NCBI GenBank assembly: GCA_039798265.1
Contig: JBDKGH010000100.1
Coordinates: 1-15,679, forward strand
Source: JBDKGH01 sp039798265
GTDB taxonomy: Bacteria > Bacteroidota > Bacteroidia > Flavobacteriales_D > Sanyastnellaceae
Length of the DNA: 15,679 bases
Direction: 5' to 3'
In this document: in pieces, positions 1 through 5,991 of the stretch
Position numbering within the stretch: position 1 is the stretch's first letter
Layout of the letters: each line of letters starts with the position of its first letter
Program-made: the position numbers and the translations under genes
The notes under the pieces: model-generated
Told to the model about the DNA's origin: nothing
Database searches by the model: none
The model's input: only the letters and a program-made list of their open reading frames with translations

Positions 1-426
1 CCTGTTTAGAAAACGCGCTTCAGCTTCGCAAATACCCACAGTAACTTCAATGCCGGCATCGCGCAAGAGCTGAATGCCCTTCCCACTTACGGCAGGAAAG
101 GGATCCTGAGCAGCCACTACCACATGCTTCACTTTTTGGGCAATCAATAGATGGGCGCAGGGAGGAGTTTTTCCAAAGTGAGCACAAGGCTCGAGGGTCA
201 CATACACCGTACTTTCTGAAAGCAAGGAAGGATCGAGCACCGAATGGATAGCATTGACTTCCGCATGAGCTTCCCCATATCGACGGTGATAACCTTGACC
301 GATGATCAAGCCCTTGTGCACAATCACGCAGCCTACCATGGGATTGGGCGCTACATGTCCAAGTCCTTTTTTGGCGAGCTCAAGGGCTCGTTTCATGTAG
401 GTGATATGATCGTTAGTGTTGGTCAA
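1..426 (-). CDS. ribD: RibD, riboflavin biosynthesis deaminase/reductase (N-terminal part, cut by window edge)
   Basis: Diaminohydroxyphosphoribosylaminopyrimidine deaminase, the early deamination and reduction enzyme of riboflavin synthesis in the cytosol. Only 142 codons are visible, covering the zinc deaminase domain; the reductase domain lies outside the window. Visible motifs are PNPMVGCVIV (28-37), the catalytic zinc motif HAEVNAI (H54, E56) and the second zinc motif PCAHFGKTPPC (C81, C90), followed by the conserved DPFPAVSGKGI. The first ATG (base 396) would remove the conserved residues just before the YMKRALELA helix. The only conventional start between the upstream in-frame TAG and that ATG is TTG at 424-426, so I take TTG as the start. 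The downstream end is not seen. Identity is very secure; the start is moderately secure. Confidence 0.95.
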   Translation of the reverse strand, partial: MTNTNDHITYMKRALELAKKGLGHVAPNPMVGCVIVHKGLIIGQGYHRRYGEAHAEVNAIHSVLDPSLLSESTVYVTLEPCAHFGKTPPCAHLLIAQKVKHVVVAAQDPFPAVSGKGIQLLRDAGIEVTVGICEAEARFLNR

Positions 427-433
427 ATCGATT

Positions 434-506
434 ATTGCTAAAAATATTTGCTAAATTATTTGGAAGTAAAAAAGGCTTGTTATACTATTGCTAAAAATAA
501 TAGCAA
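434..506. repeat. TTGCTA repeat cluster between ribD and the small gene
   Basis: The hexamer TTGCTA occurs at 435-440, 448-453 and 488-493, and its inverse TAGCAA at 501-506. The stretch TATTGCTAAAAATA is repeated exactly at 433-446 and 486-499. The first pair is direct with a 13-base step; the second pair is inverted with the same 13-base step, giving TTGCTA-N7-TAGCAA. The inverted pair overlaps the -7 element and probable start site of the small-gene promoter, and the direct pair sits at the ribD start. This looks like an operator set for a dimeric regulator. That role is inference. Confidence 0.5.
460..490 (+). promoter_or_regulatory. Bacteroidota-type promoter for the small orphan gene
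   Basis: TTG at 460-462 is followed by 20 bases and TACTATTG at 483-490, a seven-of-eight match to the Bacteroidota -7 consensus TAnnTTTG with the usual -33 TTG spacing. The start site would fall near 497, about ten bases before the ATG at 508. It overlaps the inverted TTGCTA/TAGCAA pair. Confidence 0.5.
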
Positions 507-507
507 G

Positions 508-675
508 ATGAAAAGCAGCTTCTCACGACTCAATAAAGGGCAAACACCAGTAAGTGCAGGCAATAATAAGGAGAGTAGAGCAAATGGGTTTATGAGTCAA
601 GGCGATTTATTTATATCTAATCTGGAAGCTCAGGTGCTGCGTTCACAATGGATGTCAGCTGCGTTGGTGCGATAG
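508..675 (+). CDS. Small orphan protein (55 residues) or small RNA unit
   Basis: I do not recognise this product. The ORF starts MKSSFSRLNKG and ends SAALVR. It is polar and Ser/Asn-rich, has no membrane segment and no cysteine, and is basic at its N-terminus. I chose the ATG at 508 over the upstream in-frame start at 448 because the predicted promoter (460-490) lies between them. The unit has its own promoter directly upstream and a strong intrinsic terminator at 712-745, so it is probably transcribed alone as about 245 nt. No clear Shine-Dalgarno is present, which is common in this phylum. It could instead be a small RNA that happens to contain an ORF. Transcription is more secure than translation. 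Confidence 0.4.
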   Translation: MKSSFSRLNKGQTPVSAGNNKESRANGFMSQGDLFISNLEAQVLRSQWMSAALVR

Positions 676-711
676 TTTCTGTTGGTTTACCTATTCAAGT
701 TTTTAACTGAG

Positions 712-745
712 AAAAAGGAGAGGCGCGTGGCCTCTCTTTTTTTTT
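712..745 (+). terminator. Intrinsic terminator of the small orphan gene
   Basis: The 7-bp stem GAGAGGC (718-724) / GCCTCTC (730-736) has a 5-base loop and is followed by an uninterrupted run of nine T. The A-run at 712-716 can extend the stem by pairing with the T-run. It closes the small-gene unit before the PadR operon promoter. Confidence 0.9.
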
Positions 746-768
746 AACAAATATTTCGCTATTATGTA

Positions 769-800
769 TTGCAAAGTAGTGTGTGAAAGATATATCTTTG
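769..800 (+). promoter_or_regulatory. Promoter of the PadR/PspC operon
   Basis: TTG at 769-771 lies 21 bases before TATCTTTG at 793-800, an exact match to the Bacteroidota -7 consensus TAnnTTTG. The start site is expected near 807, giving a leader of about 40 bases before the ATG at 849. This argues against an earlier ATG at 764, which lies upstream of the promoter. Confidence 0.75.
786..799. promoter_or_regulatory. 14-bp perfect palindrome over the operon -7 element (candidate operator)
   Basis: AAAGATATATCTTT is a perfect 14-bp palindrome centred between 792 and 793. It overlaps the -7 element at 793-800, so a protein bound there would block polymerase. PadR-family regulators often repress their own operon, and padR is the second gene downstream. 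Self-repression is inferred, and part of the symmetry could come from the AT-rich -7 region itself. Confidence 0.45.
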
Positions 801-848
801 CTTTGTCAATAAATCGGTATTACCCTTTACTTGATAAAACATACATTA

Positions 849-1042
849 TGAAATTCAAACAGTTAAATCAAAACGTAATCGTGGCAGCTTGCTTTTCGAT
901 GTTGGCTTTAGGAGTATATGGCTTGGCTTTATCGGCCACTTTAGCCCAACACAGCGTTCGTTTGCCCCATTATAAAGTCACCCTCAAAGGCGATCTCGTG
1001 AAAGCCGTTGTAAAAAATGGGGTGGAGATCACTCAACACTAA
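849..1042 (+). CDS. Small single-span membrane protein heading the PadR/PspC operon
   Basis: A 64-residue protein of unknown family. A short polar start (MKFKQLNQ) is followed by a hydrophobic stretch at about 9-33 that suits a signal anchor or a weak signal peptide, then a basic tail ending GVEITQH. No lipobox is present. The ATG at 849 is chosen because the operon promoter ends at 800 and because it starts right at the charged and hydrophobic N-terminus. It lies 20 bases before padR, so it is very likely cotranscribed with the regulator and the PspC-domain gene and may be part of the same envelope response. Function unknown. Confidence 0.55.
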
Positions 1043-1062
1043 CCCTGCAAATTCCAACACAC

Positions 1063-1401
1063 ATGGATATTGAAAATGCAAAAGCACAAATGCGAAAAGG
1101 AGTCTTGGAGTTCTGTATCCTCTCCGTGCTGAAAAAAGGGGAGGCTTACCCATCTGACATATTGAGTTCGCTGAAAGAAGCGAAGTTGATTGTGGTGGAG
1201 GGAACCTTATATCCACTGTTGACACGACTCAAGAACGATGGCCTTTTGAGCTATCGCTGGGAGGAAAGTCAGCAAGGACCTCCGCGCAAATACTATCAAT
1301 TGACAGAAACGGGAAAGATTTTTCTCGGCGAACTTCAAAAGACGTGGGACGAATTAGCCCATGCTGTGCAACAAACCACTAAACCATCAAACCATGAATA
1401 A
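1063..1401 (+). CDS. PadR-family transcriptional regulator
   Basis: A 112-residue winged-helix DNA-binding protein with the PadR core. The N-terminal MRKGVLEFCILSVLKKGEAYPSDI region forms the first helices. The recognition region follows as VEGTLYPLLTRLKNDGLL (45-62), then the wing residues GPPRKYYQLTETGK (72-85). The C-terminal dimerisation helix is short, as in the small PadR subgroup. Its last eight bases overlap the next gene (the ATG at 1394 lies before the TAA at 1399-1401), which indicates translational coupling. Members of this family are usually repressors. The palindrome at 786-799 is a plausible target, but this is inference, and no ligand can be deduced. Confidence 0.92.
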   Translation: MDIENAKAQMRKGVLEFCILSVLKKGEAYPSDILSSLKEAKLIVVEGTLYPLLTRLKNDGLLSYRWEESQQGPPRKYYQLTETGKIFLGELQKTWDELAHAVQQTTKPSNHE

Positions 1402-3025
1402 GACTATTTCCATCAATCTCGGCGGATACTTCTTCAACATCGAAGAAGATGCCTACGAAATGCTCAAACTTTACCTTGATCGCATCAAAGCAAACTTTGT
1501 GAATGATCCCGGTGCAAGTGAGATCATGGCGGATATAGAAGTGCGCATTGCCGAACTTTTTCAAGCTCGATTGGATGAAAAACGCAATGTGATCATCGCA
1601 AAAGATGTAGAGGAAATTAAAGTCATCATGGGTCAGCCAGAAGACTACAATATAGGCGAGGACAGATCAAGCGCTCAATCCAAAACGGAATCGAAAGAAG
1701 AATCTTCAGAACACATGCGCAATCGCAATCGCCGCGTTTTTCGCGATAAAGACGATGCGATAATGGGCGGTGTATGTTCTGGTCTTAGCCATTATTTTGG
1801 TTGGGATCCCGTGATCCTACGCGTGGCATTAGCGATGTTTTTCTTTTTGTCAGCGGGAACAGCACTGATTGCCTACATCATCTTTTGGGCAGTGGTGCCT
1901 GCTGCTGAAACAACAGCAGAAAAATTACAGATGCGCGGCGAACCGGTGAACGTAGAGAACATCTCTCGCTTTGTAAAAGAAGAAGCCAAGAATGCTGCAG
2001 ATAACGTTAAAAACTTTGCCAACGGAGTGAAGTCAGGTGATTTCCGTAATAACACGGATAGCTTTGTGAACACCTTAGCCATGATACTTAAAAAGCTGTT
2101 TGGCGTATTCAGTATCTTCTTTGGATTGGGATTATTGTTTTTACTTTTTGCACTCTTCTTTTTTGCTGAGTTCACTTTTGTAGATGGCAATGTTTCATAC
2201 GATCAATTCTACCGACTCATCTTTGGTGATGAAGGAAATGGATGGATGATGACCATTGGAATCATTCTTACCCTGAGTATCCCCGCTATTTCGGCTATAT
2301 ATGGTGGTATTAAGTTGCTTACCGGAAGCAATAGAAGAATCAAAGGTTTGGGATGGATCATGGGGATTTTAGGCACCATTGGCATCATTCTTCTTTGCTT
2401 TTCAGGAGCGCGTTTGGGAAGCCAATTTAAAAGCGATGCAACTGTAAAAACAGAGATCGATCTATCCAGCATCACAGGCGATACCCTGCATGTAGATGTT
2501 TTACCCGATCAGCTGTTTAGTGGTCGCGATAATGAACATCATGATGATTTCTTTGACTTGGTATTGCTCACCGATTCGCTCAACTATTTCGGCGAACCGA
2601 TATCCGTTTCGTTTGAAACATCAGAAGATAGTTTGTTCCATGCACGATTGTATAAGCATTCTAACGGATCGCGTTTGTCGCAAGCGGGTCAGTTTGCCTC
2701 GAACATTAAATATGACCATCGTGTAGATCAAGAAGGCTTGCACTTGGCATCATTTATTACTACGCCTAGTTCCGATCAGTTCCGTGGTCAACATGTAGAG
2801 GTGATCATTTTTGTTCCAAAAGGAAAATATGTGCACTTCGATAATGACTACGGCCTCATCAGCTGGCATGACGCCTGGGCGAATGAAACGCGCCAATGGG
2901 GAGTAGATGATTGGTTAGAGTATGAAAACGAAGAACGAGGAGAAGAAGAGGTTGAGATTACCCGATCTATCAATTACGAAGATGGAAATTTGGAGATCAA
3001 AAATGAAGTCAAAACGAACAGGTAA
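1394..3025 (+). CDS. PspC-domain envelope stress membrane protein
   Basis: A 543-residue protein of the Bacteroidota PspC type. The N-terminal region (1-90) starts MNKTISINLGGYFFNIEEDA and is a cytosolic domain usual in these proteins. The PspC domain spans about 113-180, with the core DAIMGGVCSGLSHYFGWDP (121-139) followed by a membrane helix to about 170. Further hydrophobic spans lie at about 230-260, 285-308 and 318-338. The C-terminal 200 residues are soluble, acidic and probably extracytoplasmic. PspC-type proteins sense or counter membrane stress. I use the ATG at 1394 rather than an in-frame ATG at 1361, because 1394 gives the family N-terminus and the usual overlap with padR. A terminator follows 22 bases after the stop. 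Confidence 0.9.
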   Translation: MNKTISINLGGYFFNIEEDAYEMLKLYLDRIKANFVNDPGASEIMADIEVRIAELFQARLDEKRNVIIAKDVEEIKVIMGQPEDYNIGEDRSSAQSKTESKEESSEHMRNRNRRVFRDKDDAIMGGVCSGLSHYFGWDPVILRVALAMFFFLSAGTALIAYIIFWAVVPAAETTAEKLQMRGEPVNVENISRFVKEEAKNAADNVKNFANGVKSGDFRNNTDSFVNTLAMILKKLFGVFSIFFGLGLLFLLFALFFFAEFTFVDGNVSYDQFYRLIFGDEGNGWMMTIGIILTLSIPAISAIYGGIKLLTGSNRRIKGLGWIMGILGTIGIILLCFSGARLGSQFKSDATVKTEIDLSSITGDTLHVDVLPDQLFSGRDNEHHDDFFDLVLLTDSLNYFGEPISVSFETSEDSLFHARLYKHSNGSRLSQAGQFASNIKYDHRVDQEGLHLASFITTPSSDQFRGQHVEVIIFVPKGKYVHFDNDYGLISWHDAWANETRQWGVDDWLEYENEERGEEEVEITRSINYEDGNLEIKNEVKTNR

Positions 3026-3046
3026 TTGGACTTTGATTTTGGTGAT

Positions 3047-3082
3047 AATAACCCTCGGCATAGGCTGGGGGTTATTTGTTTT
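3047..3082 (+). terminator. Terminator after the PspC gene, shared with convergent moaE
   Basis: The 10-bp stem AATAACCCTC (3047-3056) / GGGGGTTATT (3067-3076), with one G-T pair and a 10-base loop, is followed by TTTGTTTT. It starts 22 bases after the PspC stop and ends just before the moaE stop codon (3081-3083, minus strand). The T-rich tail favours the plus direction. For minus-strand transcripts the stem could still act as a 3' hairpin, but the following U-run is poor. Confidence 0.75.
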
Positions 3083-3500
3083 ACGGAGTAGGAGTGACCC
3101 ATTCAGCCCCGTCAGCGGTGTATTCTTTTTTCCAAATGGGCACTGTTTGTTTGAGGCGATCGAGTAAAAAGGCGCAAGCTTCAAATGCATCTTTTCGATG
3201 TGGACTGCTAACGGCGGCGATCACAGCGCTTTGCCCTGGATATACGATGCCCGTGCGGTGATGAACAAATACGGCTTGAATGGGCCATTGGTCGGCAATT
3301 TCGTGAGCTATTTTTTCTAACTCAGCAAGAGCCATGGGTTCATAAGCTTCGAAATCAAGATGAGTTACTTGCACACCTTTTTTTGAATTTCTCACTACAC
3401 CATCGAAGATCACATTGGCACCGCACTCGGGCGAGGTAACAAAGAGGTGAGCAAGGTTCATCTCCAGTGGATCAGAAGAAAGTTTTAATTCGAGTTTCAT
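3081..3500 (-). CDS. moaE: MoaE, molybdopterin synthase catalytic subunit
   Basis: The large subunit of molybdopterin synthase, which transfers sulfur from the MoaD thiocarboxylate to precursor Z (cyclic pyranopterin monophosphate) to make molybdopterin. It has 139 residues, close to the family's usual size. Visible hallmarks are GVVRNS (34-39), LDFEAYEPMA (48-57), HHRTG (80-84), VSSPHRKDAFEAC (97-109) and the active-site region LKQTVPIWKKEY (116-127) with its paired lysines. It starts only 2 bases after the moaD stop, as expected for equal production of the two subunits. It converges on the PspC gene. Confidence 0.96.
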   Translation of the reverse strand: MKLELKLSSDPLEMNLAHLFVTSPECGANVIFDGVVRNSKKGVQVTHLDFEAYEPMALAELEKIAHEIADQWPIQAVFVHHRTGIVYPGQSAVIAAVSSPHRKDAFEACAFLLDRLKQTVPIWKKEYTADGAEWVTPTP

Positions 3501-3502
3501 GC

Positions 3503-3757
3503 TTAACCTCCTGATACGGGTGGGATAATGGCAACTTCCGCGTTCGCAGCTATCATCGTTTCATTTTGTGCATACTGTTGGTTGAGGGCAATCGCATAAG
3601 CGAGATCATTATTCAGTGCAGGATAAAGCTCACAGAGCATCAGCCGTAGCTCACCCACGGTGCACTCCACCGGAATAGCCAGCGAGAATGATTTTGTTTG
3701 GGTGATCTCTCTTGCTTTTCCAAAACAAAGCACAGTGATCTGGTTTAGATTTTCCAT
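3503..3757 (-). CDS. moaD: MoaD, molybdopterin synthase sulfur-carrier subunit
   Basis: An 84-residue ubiquitin-like sulfur carrier. It starts with a beta strand (ITVLCFGKAREITQ) and ends VAIIPPVSGG, the essential terminal Gly-Gly that is adenylated and thiocarboxylated before docking in MoaE. Its first 13 bases overlap the end of the upstream TauE/SafE-like gene, and it is followed after 2 bases by moaE. The activating enzyme and moaA/moaC are not in the window. Confidence 0.95.
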   Translation of the reverse strand: MENLNQITVLCFGKAREITQTKSFSLAIPVECTVGELRLMLCELYPALNNDLAYAIALNQQYAQNETMIAANAEVAIIPPVSGG

Positions 3758-4479
3758 AACAATCGAAAGGCTGCAACGAGTAATAATCCAACGGTGGTAA
3801 AACGCACAGCGGTAAAGTTAAAGATTTTGATCCCCATTTTTGATCCTACCCATCCGCCGGCTAAGGCCACAAAGGGAAGGAGTATCCATGAAAATGACGG
3901 CCATTGCTGGTGAAACACCCATTGTCCGATGATTCCAAAAATGGAGTTGATGGCAATGAAAGCAGAAGCGAATGCGGCAATCTTTTTTTCATTTCTCCAG
4001 CGCATGAGATAAAGCAGCGGTGTAAAGTAGATGCCGCCTCCTATACCCGTAAGCCCTGATATAAAACCGATAACGGCACTCAGTGGGTAAATGAGCCAAT
4101 GGTCGTTGTGCGCATCTTCCATGGGTTTTTGAAGACGCGATTGCAGGATAATGGCCACTGCTGATAACACCAAGAAAATAGCCAGCAGCACCTTTAAGGT
4201 TTGCGAATCTATTTTGAAACTGCTTGACCAAAGACAAAACGGAATGCTAAAGGCCAGTATGGTCCATGTGCTTTTCCAGTCAATGAGTTTGGACTTTTGG
4301 TATTGGAGCAAATTATTTCCCGTTACCACGGTATTGCAGGTAAGAGAAATAAGACGAAGTTGGGGCACCGCACTGATGGTTTGGGAAAGAACAGCTGTAT
4401 AGAGACTTCCGCCGCCGAATCCAACCGAACTATACACCAATGCAATGAAGAAAAAGAAAAGATAAATCTCCCAAGCCAT
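3745..4479 (-). CDS. TauE/SafE family (TSUP) membrane exporter
   Basis: A 244-residue multi-span protein of the sulfite exporter TauE/SafE family. It has the two-fold internal repeat typical of that family: VGFGGGSLYTAVL near the N-terminus (19-31) and SGLTGIGGGIYFTPLLY at the start of the second half (141-157), each beginning a four-helix-like block. Hydrophobic spans run through the whole protein. The gene overlaps moaD by 13 bases and leads the moaD-moaE operon, so its substrate may be a sulfur compound or organic anion tied to molybdenum-cofactor work. That link is contextual inference; the family is known to move sulfite, sulfoacetate and related anions, and substrate cannot be read from sequence. 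Confidence 0.88.
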   Translation of the reverse strand: MAWEIYLFFFFIALVYSSVGFGGGSLYTAVLSQTISAVPQLRLISLTCNTVVTGNNLLQYQKSKLIDWKSTWTILAFSIPFCLWSSSFKIDSQTLKVLLAIFLVLSAVAIILQSRLQKPMEDAHNDHWLIYPLSAVIGFISGLTGIGGGIYFTPLLYLMRWRNEKKIAAFASAFIAINSIFGIIGQWVFHQQWPSFSWILLPFVALAGGWVGSKMGIKIFNFTAVRFTTVGLLLVAAFRLLWKI

Positions 4480-4576
4480 AATGTAAAAGTAGGATATTCG
4501 GACTCTTGACCCTGATCAATGAAATCGAAATGAAAAAAGGTGCAACTTTACTTCATCTAAGAAGCACATCAAAACC

Positions 4577-5440
4577 ATGGAAAGAAAAGACTTTTTAAAA
4601 AAGGCATTATTGGGCACCGGGGTGATAGCTGCTGGCAGTGCCATCGCTGCGATTAAAGTGAGCGAGGACGCCAAAAAAGAGCAGGTTGGCTTTAATCACT
4701 TACCCAATCCTAAAAACGAAATCATGGACAACATCATCATACACAAAGCGGCCACCAGAGGTGGTGCAAATCACGGTTGGTTAAATGCAAAACACTCGTT
4801 TTCTTTTGCTAACTACTACAATCCAGAACGCATGAACTTCGGTGTATTGCGTGTATTAAACGACGATCAAATTGCTCCTGCAATGGGCTTTAGCACGCAT
4901 CCGCATGACAATATGGAAATCATTACCATACCCTTGGAAGGGGCGGTGCGCCATAAAGATAGTATGGGGAATGAAGGCATTATACAGCGCGGCGAGGTGC
5001 AAGTAATGAGCGCCGGAACGGGCATCTATCATAGCGAGTTTAACCACAACAAAGACCAAGATTTAAAGCTCTTGCAAATTTGGTTGTTTCCTAACAAGGA
5101 AGGCGTTACTCCTCGTTACGATCAGATTTCCATTCCCACCACTATTCGGAATGCGTTTTATCAAATCTTGTCACCGCATTCGGATGATGAGGGTGTTTGG
5201 ATTCACCAAAATGCTTGGTTCAACATGGCCAATCTCGACAGCGGTGTTTCTGCGAAATACAAAATTCACGCTCCAGCTACCAACGGTGTGTATGCTTTTG
5301 TCATCAAAGGCGATGTAAGCATCAACGGTCAATCGCTCAACGAGCGCGATGGTATGGGCATTTGGAATGTTGAGCAATTGGACGTAGTCGCTTCTTCCGA
5401 AGCGGAAGTCCTCCTGATGGAAGTCCCCATGCAACTGTAA
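4577..5440 (+). CDS. Pirin family protein with an N-terminal export-like extension
   Basis: A bicupin pirin of 287 residues. The metal site is visible as H108 and H110 in STHPHDNMEII, and H152 and E154 in GIYHSEFN; pirins with these residues include quercetin dioxygenases, but substrate is unknown here. The usual cytosolic pirin start corresponds to Met50 (MDNIIIHKAATRGG). Ahead of it are 49 extra residues: ERKDFLKK, then a hydrophobic Ala/Gly-rich stretch (10-26), resembling a Tat signal with an RK pair instead of RR. There is no lipobox. The ATG at 4577 is the first in frame and its product has a coherent signal-like shape, so I keep it. It converges on the gldH-like gene with an 11-base gap. 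Confidence 0.92.
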   Translation: MERKDFLKKALLGTGVIAAGSAIAAIKVSEDAKKEQVGFNHLPNPKNEIMDNIIIHKAATRGGANHGWLNAKHSFSFANYYNPERMNFGVLRVLNDDQIAPAMGFSTHPHDNMEIITIPLEGAVRHKDSMGNEGIIQRGEVQVMSAGTGIYHSEFNHNKDQDLKLLQIWLFPNKEGVTPRYDQISIPTTIRNAFYQILSPHSDDEGVWIHQNAWFNMANLDSGVSAKYKIHAPATNGVYAFVIKGDVSINGQSLNERDGMGIWNVEQLDVVASSEAEVLLMEVPMQL

Positions 5441-5451
5441 TCATCGAAGAA

Positions 5452-5931
5452 CTATCGAACCACTACTCCCAATTCCATCACAAAGTGTAATGGGTCCACA
5501 TTGGGAGTAGTTTGTTCGAATGTATAGGTGTAGTCACCGATCATCGGGAAGGTAAAGTTGGGATTGATTTCATATTCAATATCGATGATATCAAATCCTT
5601 TTTCTCCCAAAAATTCTCCCTTTGCGTCTTTCACGGGAATATCTAAATCAGTGATGGTTCTTTTTCCATCCGGCGCTGTTTGTGTCATACGCACTAAAAG
5701 GCGATCGTAGGCATATCCTGAAGCTACTCTCAGTCCGGCTATTAACTTAACGGGTTTGCTATTTTCATCAATGGACAATTGGGTAGTGAGTATGTTGGAT
5801 TTACTCCATTGAATATCTTCTCCTGTTTTTACCCAAGAGCTATGCAGAGGTTGGTTTTCTGTGCAGCTCGAAAAGTGAATGGCGCAAAAAAGAAGGAGAA
5901 TGCGGGCTAAATTCCATTGCATGTTTTTCAT
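5452..5931 (-). CDS. gldH: GldH-like gliding motility lipoprotein
   Basis: A 159-residue lipoprotein. A signal peptide with hydrophobic core ARILLLFCAIHF ends in the lipobox FSSC, with lipidation at C23. The mature part has the layout of the GldH family: a central LLVRMTQTAPDGKRTITDLDIPV section, then GEFLGEKGFDI and a C-terminal FTFPMIGDYTYTFEQ beta region. GldH is needed for gliding in Flavobacterium johnsoniae, and the two T9SS-sorted proteins in this window fit that biology. It is last in the colinear minus-strand cluster, 60 bases after the PhoD-like gene. The family call comes from overall pattern, not a unique motif, so an unrelated small lipoprotein remains possible. Confidence 0.72.
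   Translation of the reverse strand: MKNMQWNLARILLLFCAIHFSSCTENQPLHSSWVKTGEDIQWSKSNILTTQLSIDENSKPVKLIAGLRVASGYAYDRLLVRMTQTAPDGKRTITDLDIPVKDAKGEFLGEKGFDIIDIEYEINPNFTFPMIGDYTYTFEQTTPNVDPLHFVMELGVVVR
5462..5511. terminator. Large hairpin inside the 3' end of the gldH-like gene, after the pirin stop
   Basis: A perfect 12-bp inverted repeat, ACTACTCCCAAT (5462-5473) and ATTGGGAGTAGT (5500-5511), encloses a second stem CCATCAC / GTG-TA-ATGG. It lies 22 bases downstream of the pirin stop, followed on the plus strand by TTTGTT, and it is entirely inside the coding sequence of the convergent gldH-like gene. It may end pirin transcription. The T-run is weak, so this is tentative. Confidence 0.4.
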
Positions 5932-5991
5932 CGGTTTTGATGGTGGTTTATGAGTACGAATAACACAAAACCAAAGAACTTATTTTGATGT

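Noticed and set aside
14..441. Plus-strand ORF at 244-441 and others across the ribD region
   Set aside because: These are antisense shadows of ribD, whose zinc-deaminase motifs are unmistakable on the minus strand.
448..507. N-terminal extension of the small orphan ORF back to a start at 448
   Set aside because: The predicted promoter at 460-490 lies inside this extension, so a transcript from it cannot encode those residues.
764..848. Extension of the small membrane protein back to an ATG at 764
   Set aside because: This ATG is upstream of the exact-match -7 element at 793-800, and the extension would put an irregular sequence ahead of a coherent membrane-protein start at 849.
3003..3167. 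A 54-residue plus-strand ORF after the PspC gene, beginning MKSKRTGNWTLILVIITLG, which looks like a small membrane protein
   Set aside because: It runs straight through the terminator hairpin at 3047-3082 and then 87 bases into the well-supported moaE gene on the other strand. Its hydrophobic stretch is largely the translated hairpin. A conserved homologue would be needed to revive it.
4484..4500. TACTTTTAC ahead of the TauE-like gene, also seen ahead of the LptF/G gene at about 11132-11140
   Set aside because: Each is a near match to TAnnTTTG on the minus strand, but no TTG lies at the right distance in either case and both are very close to the start codon.
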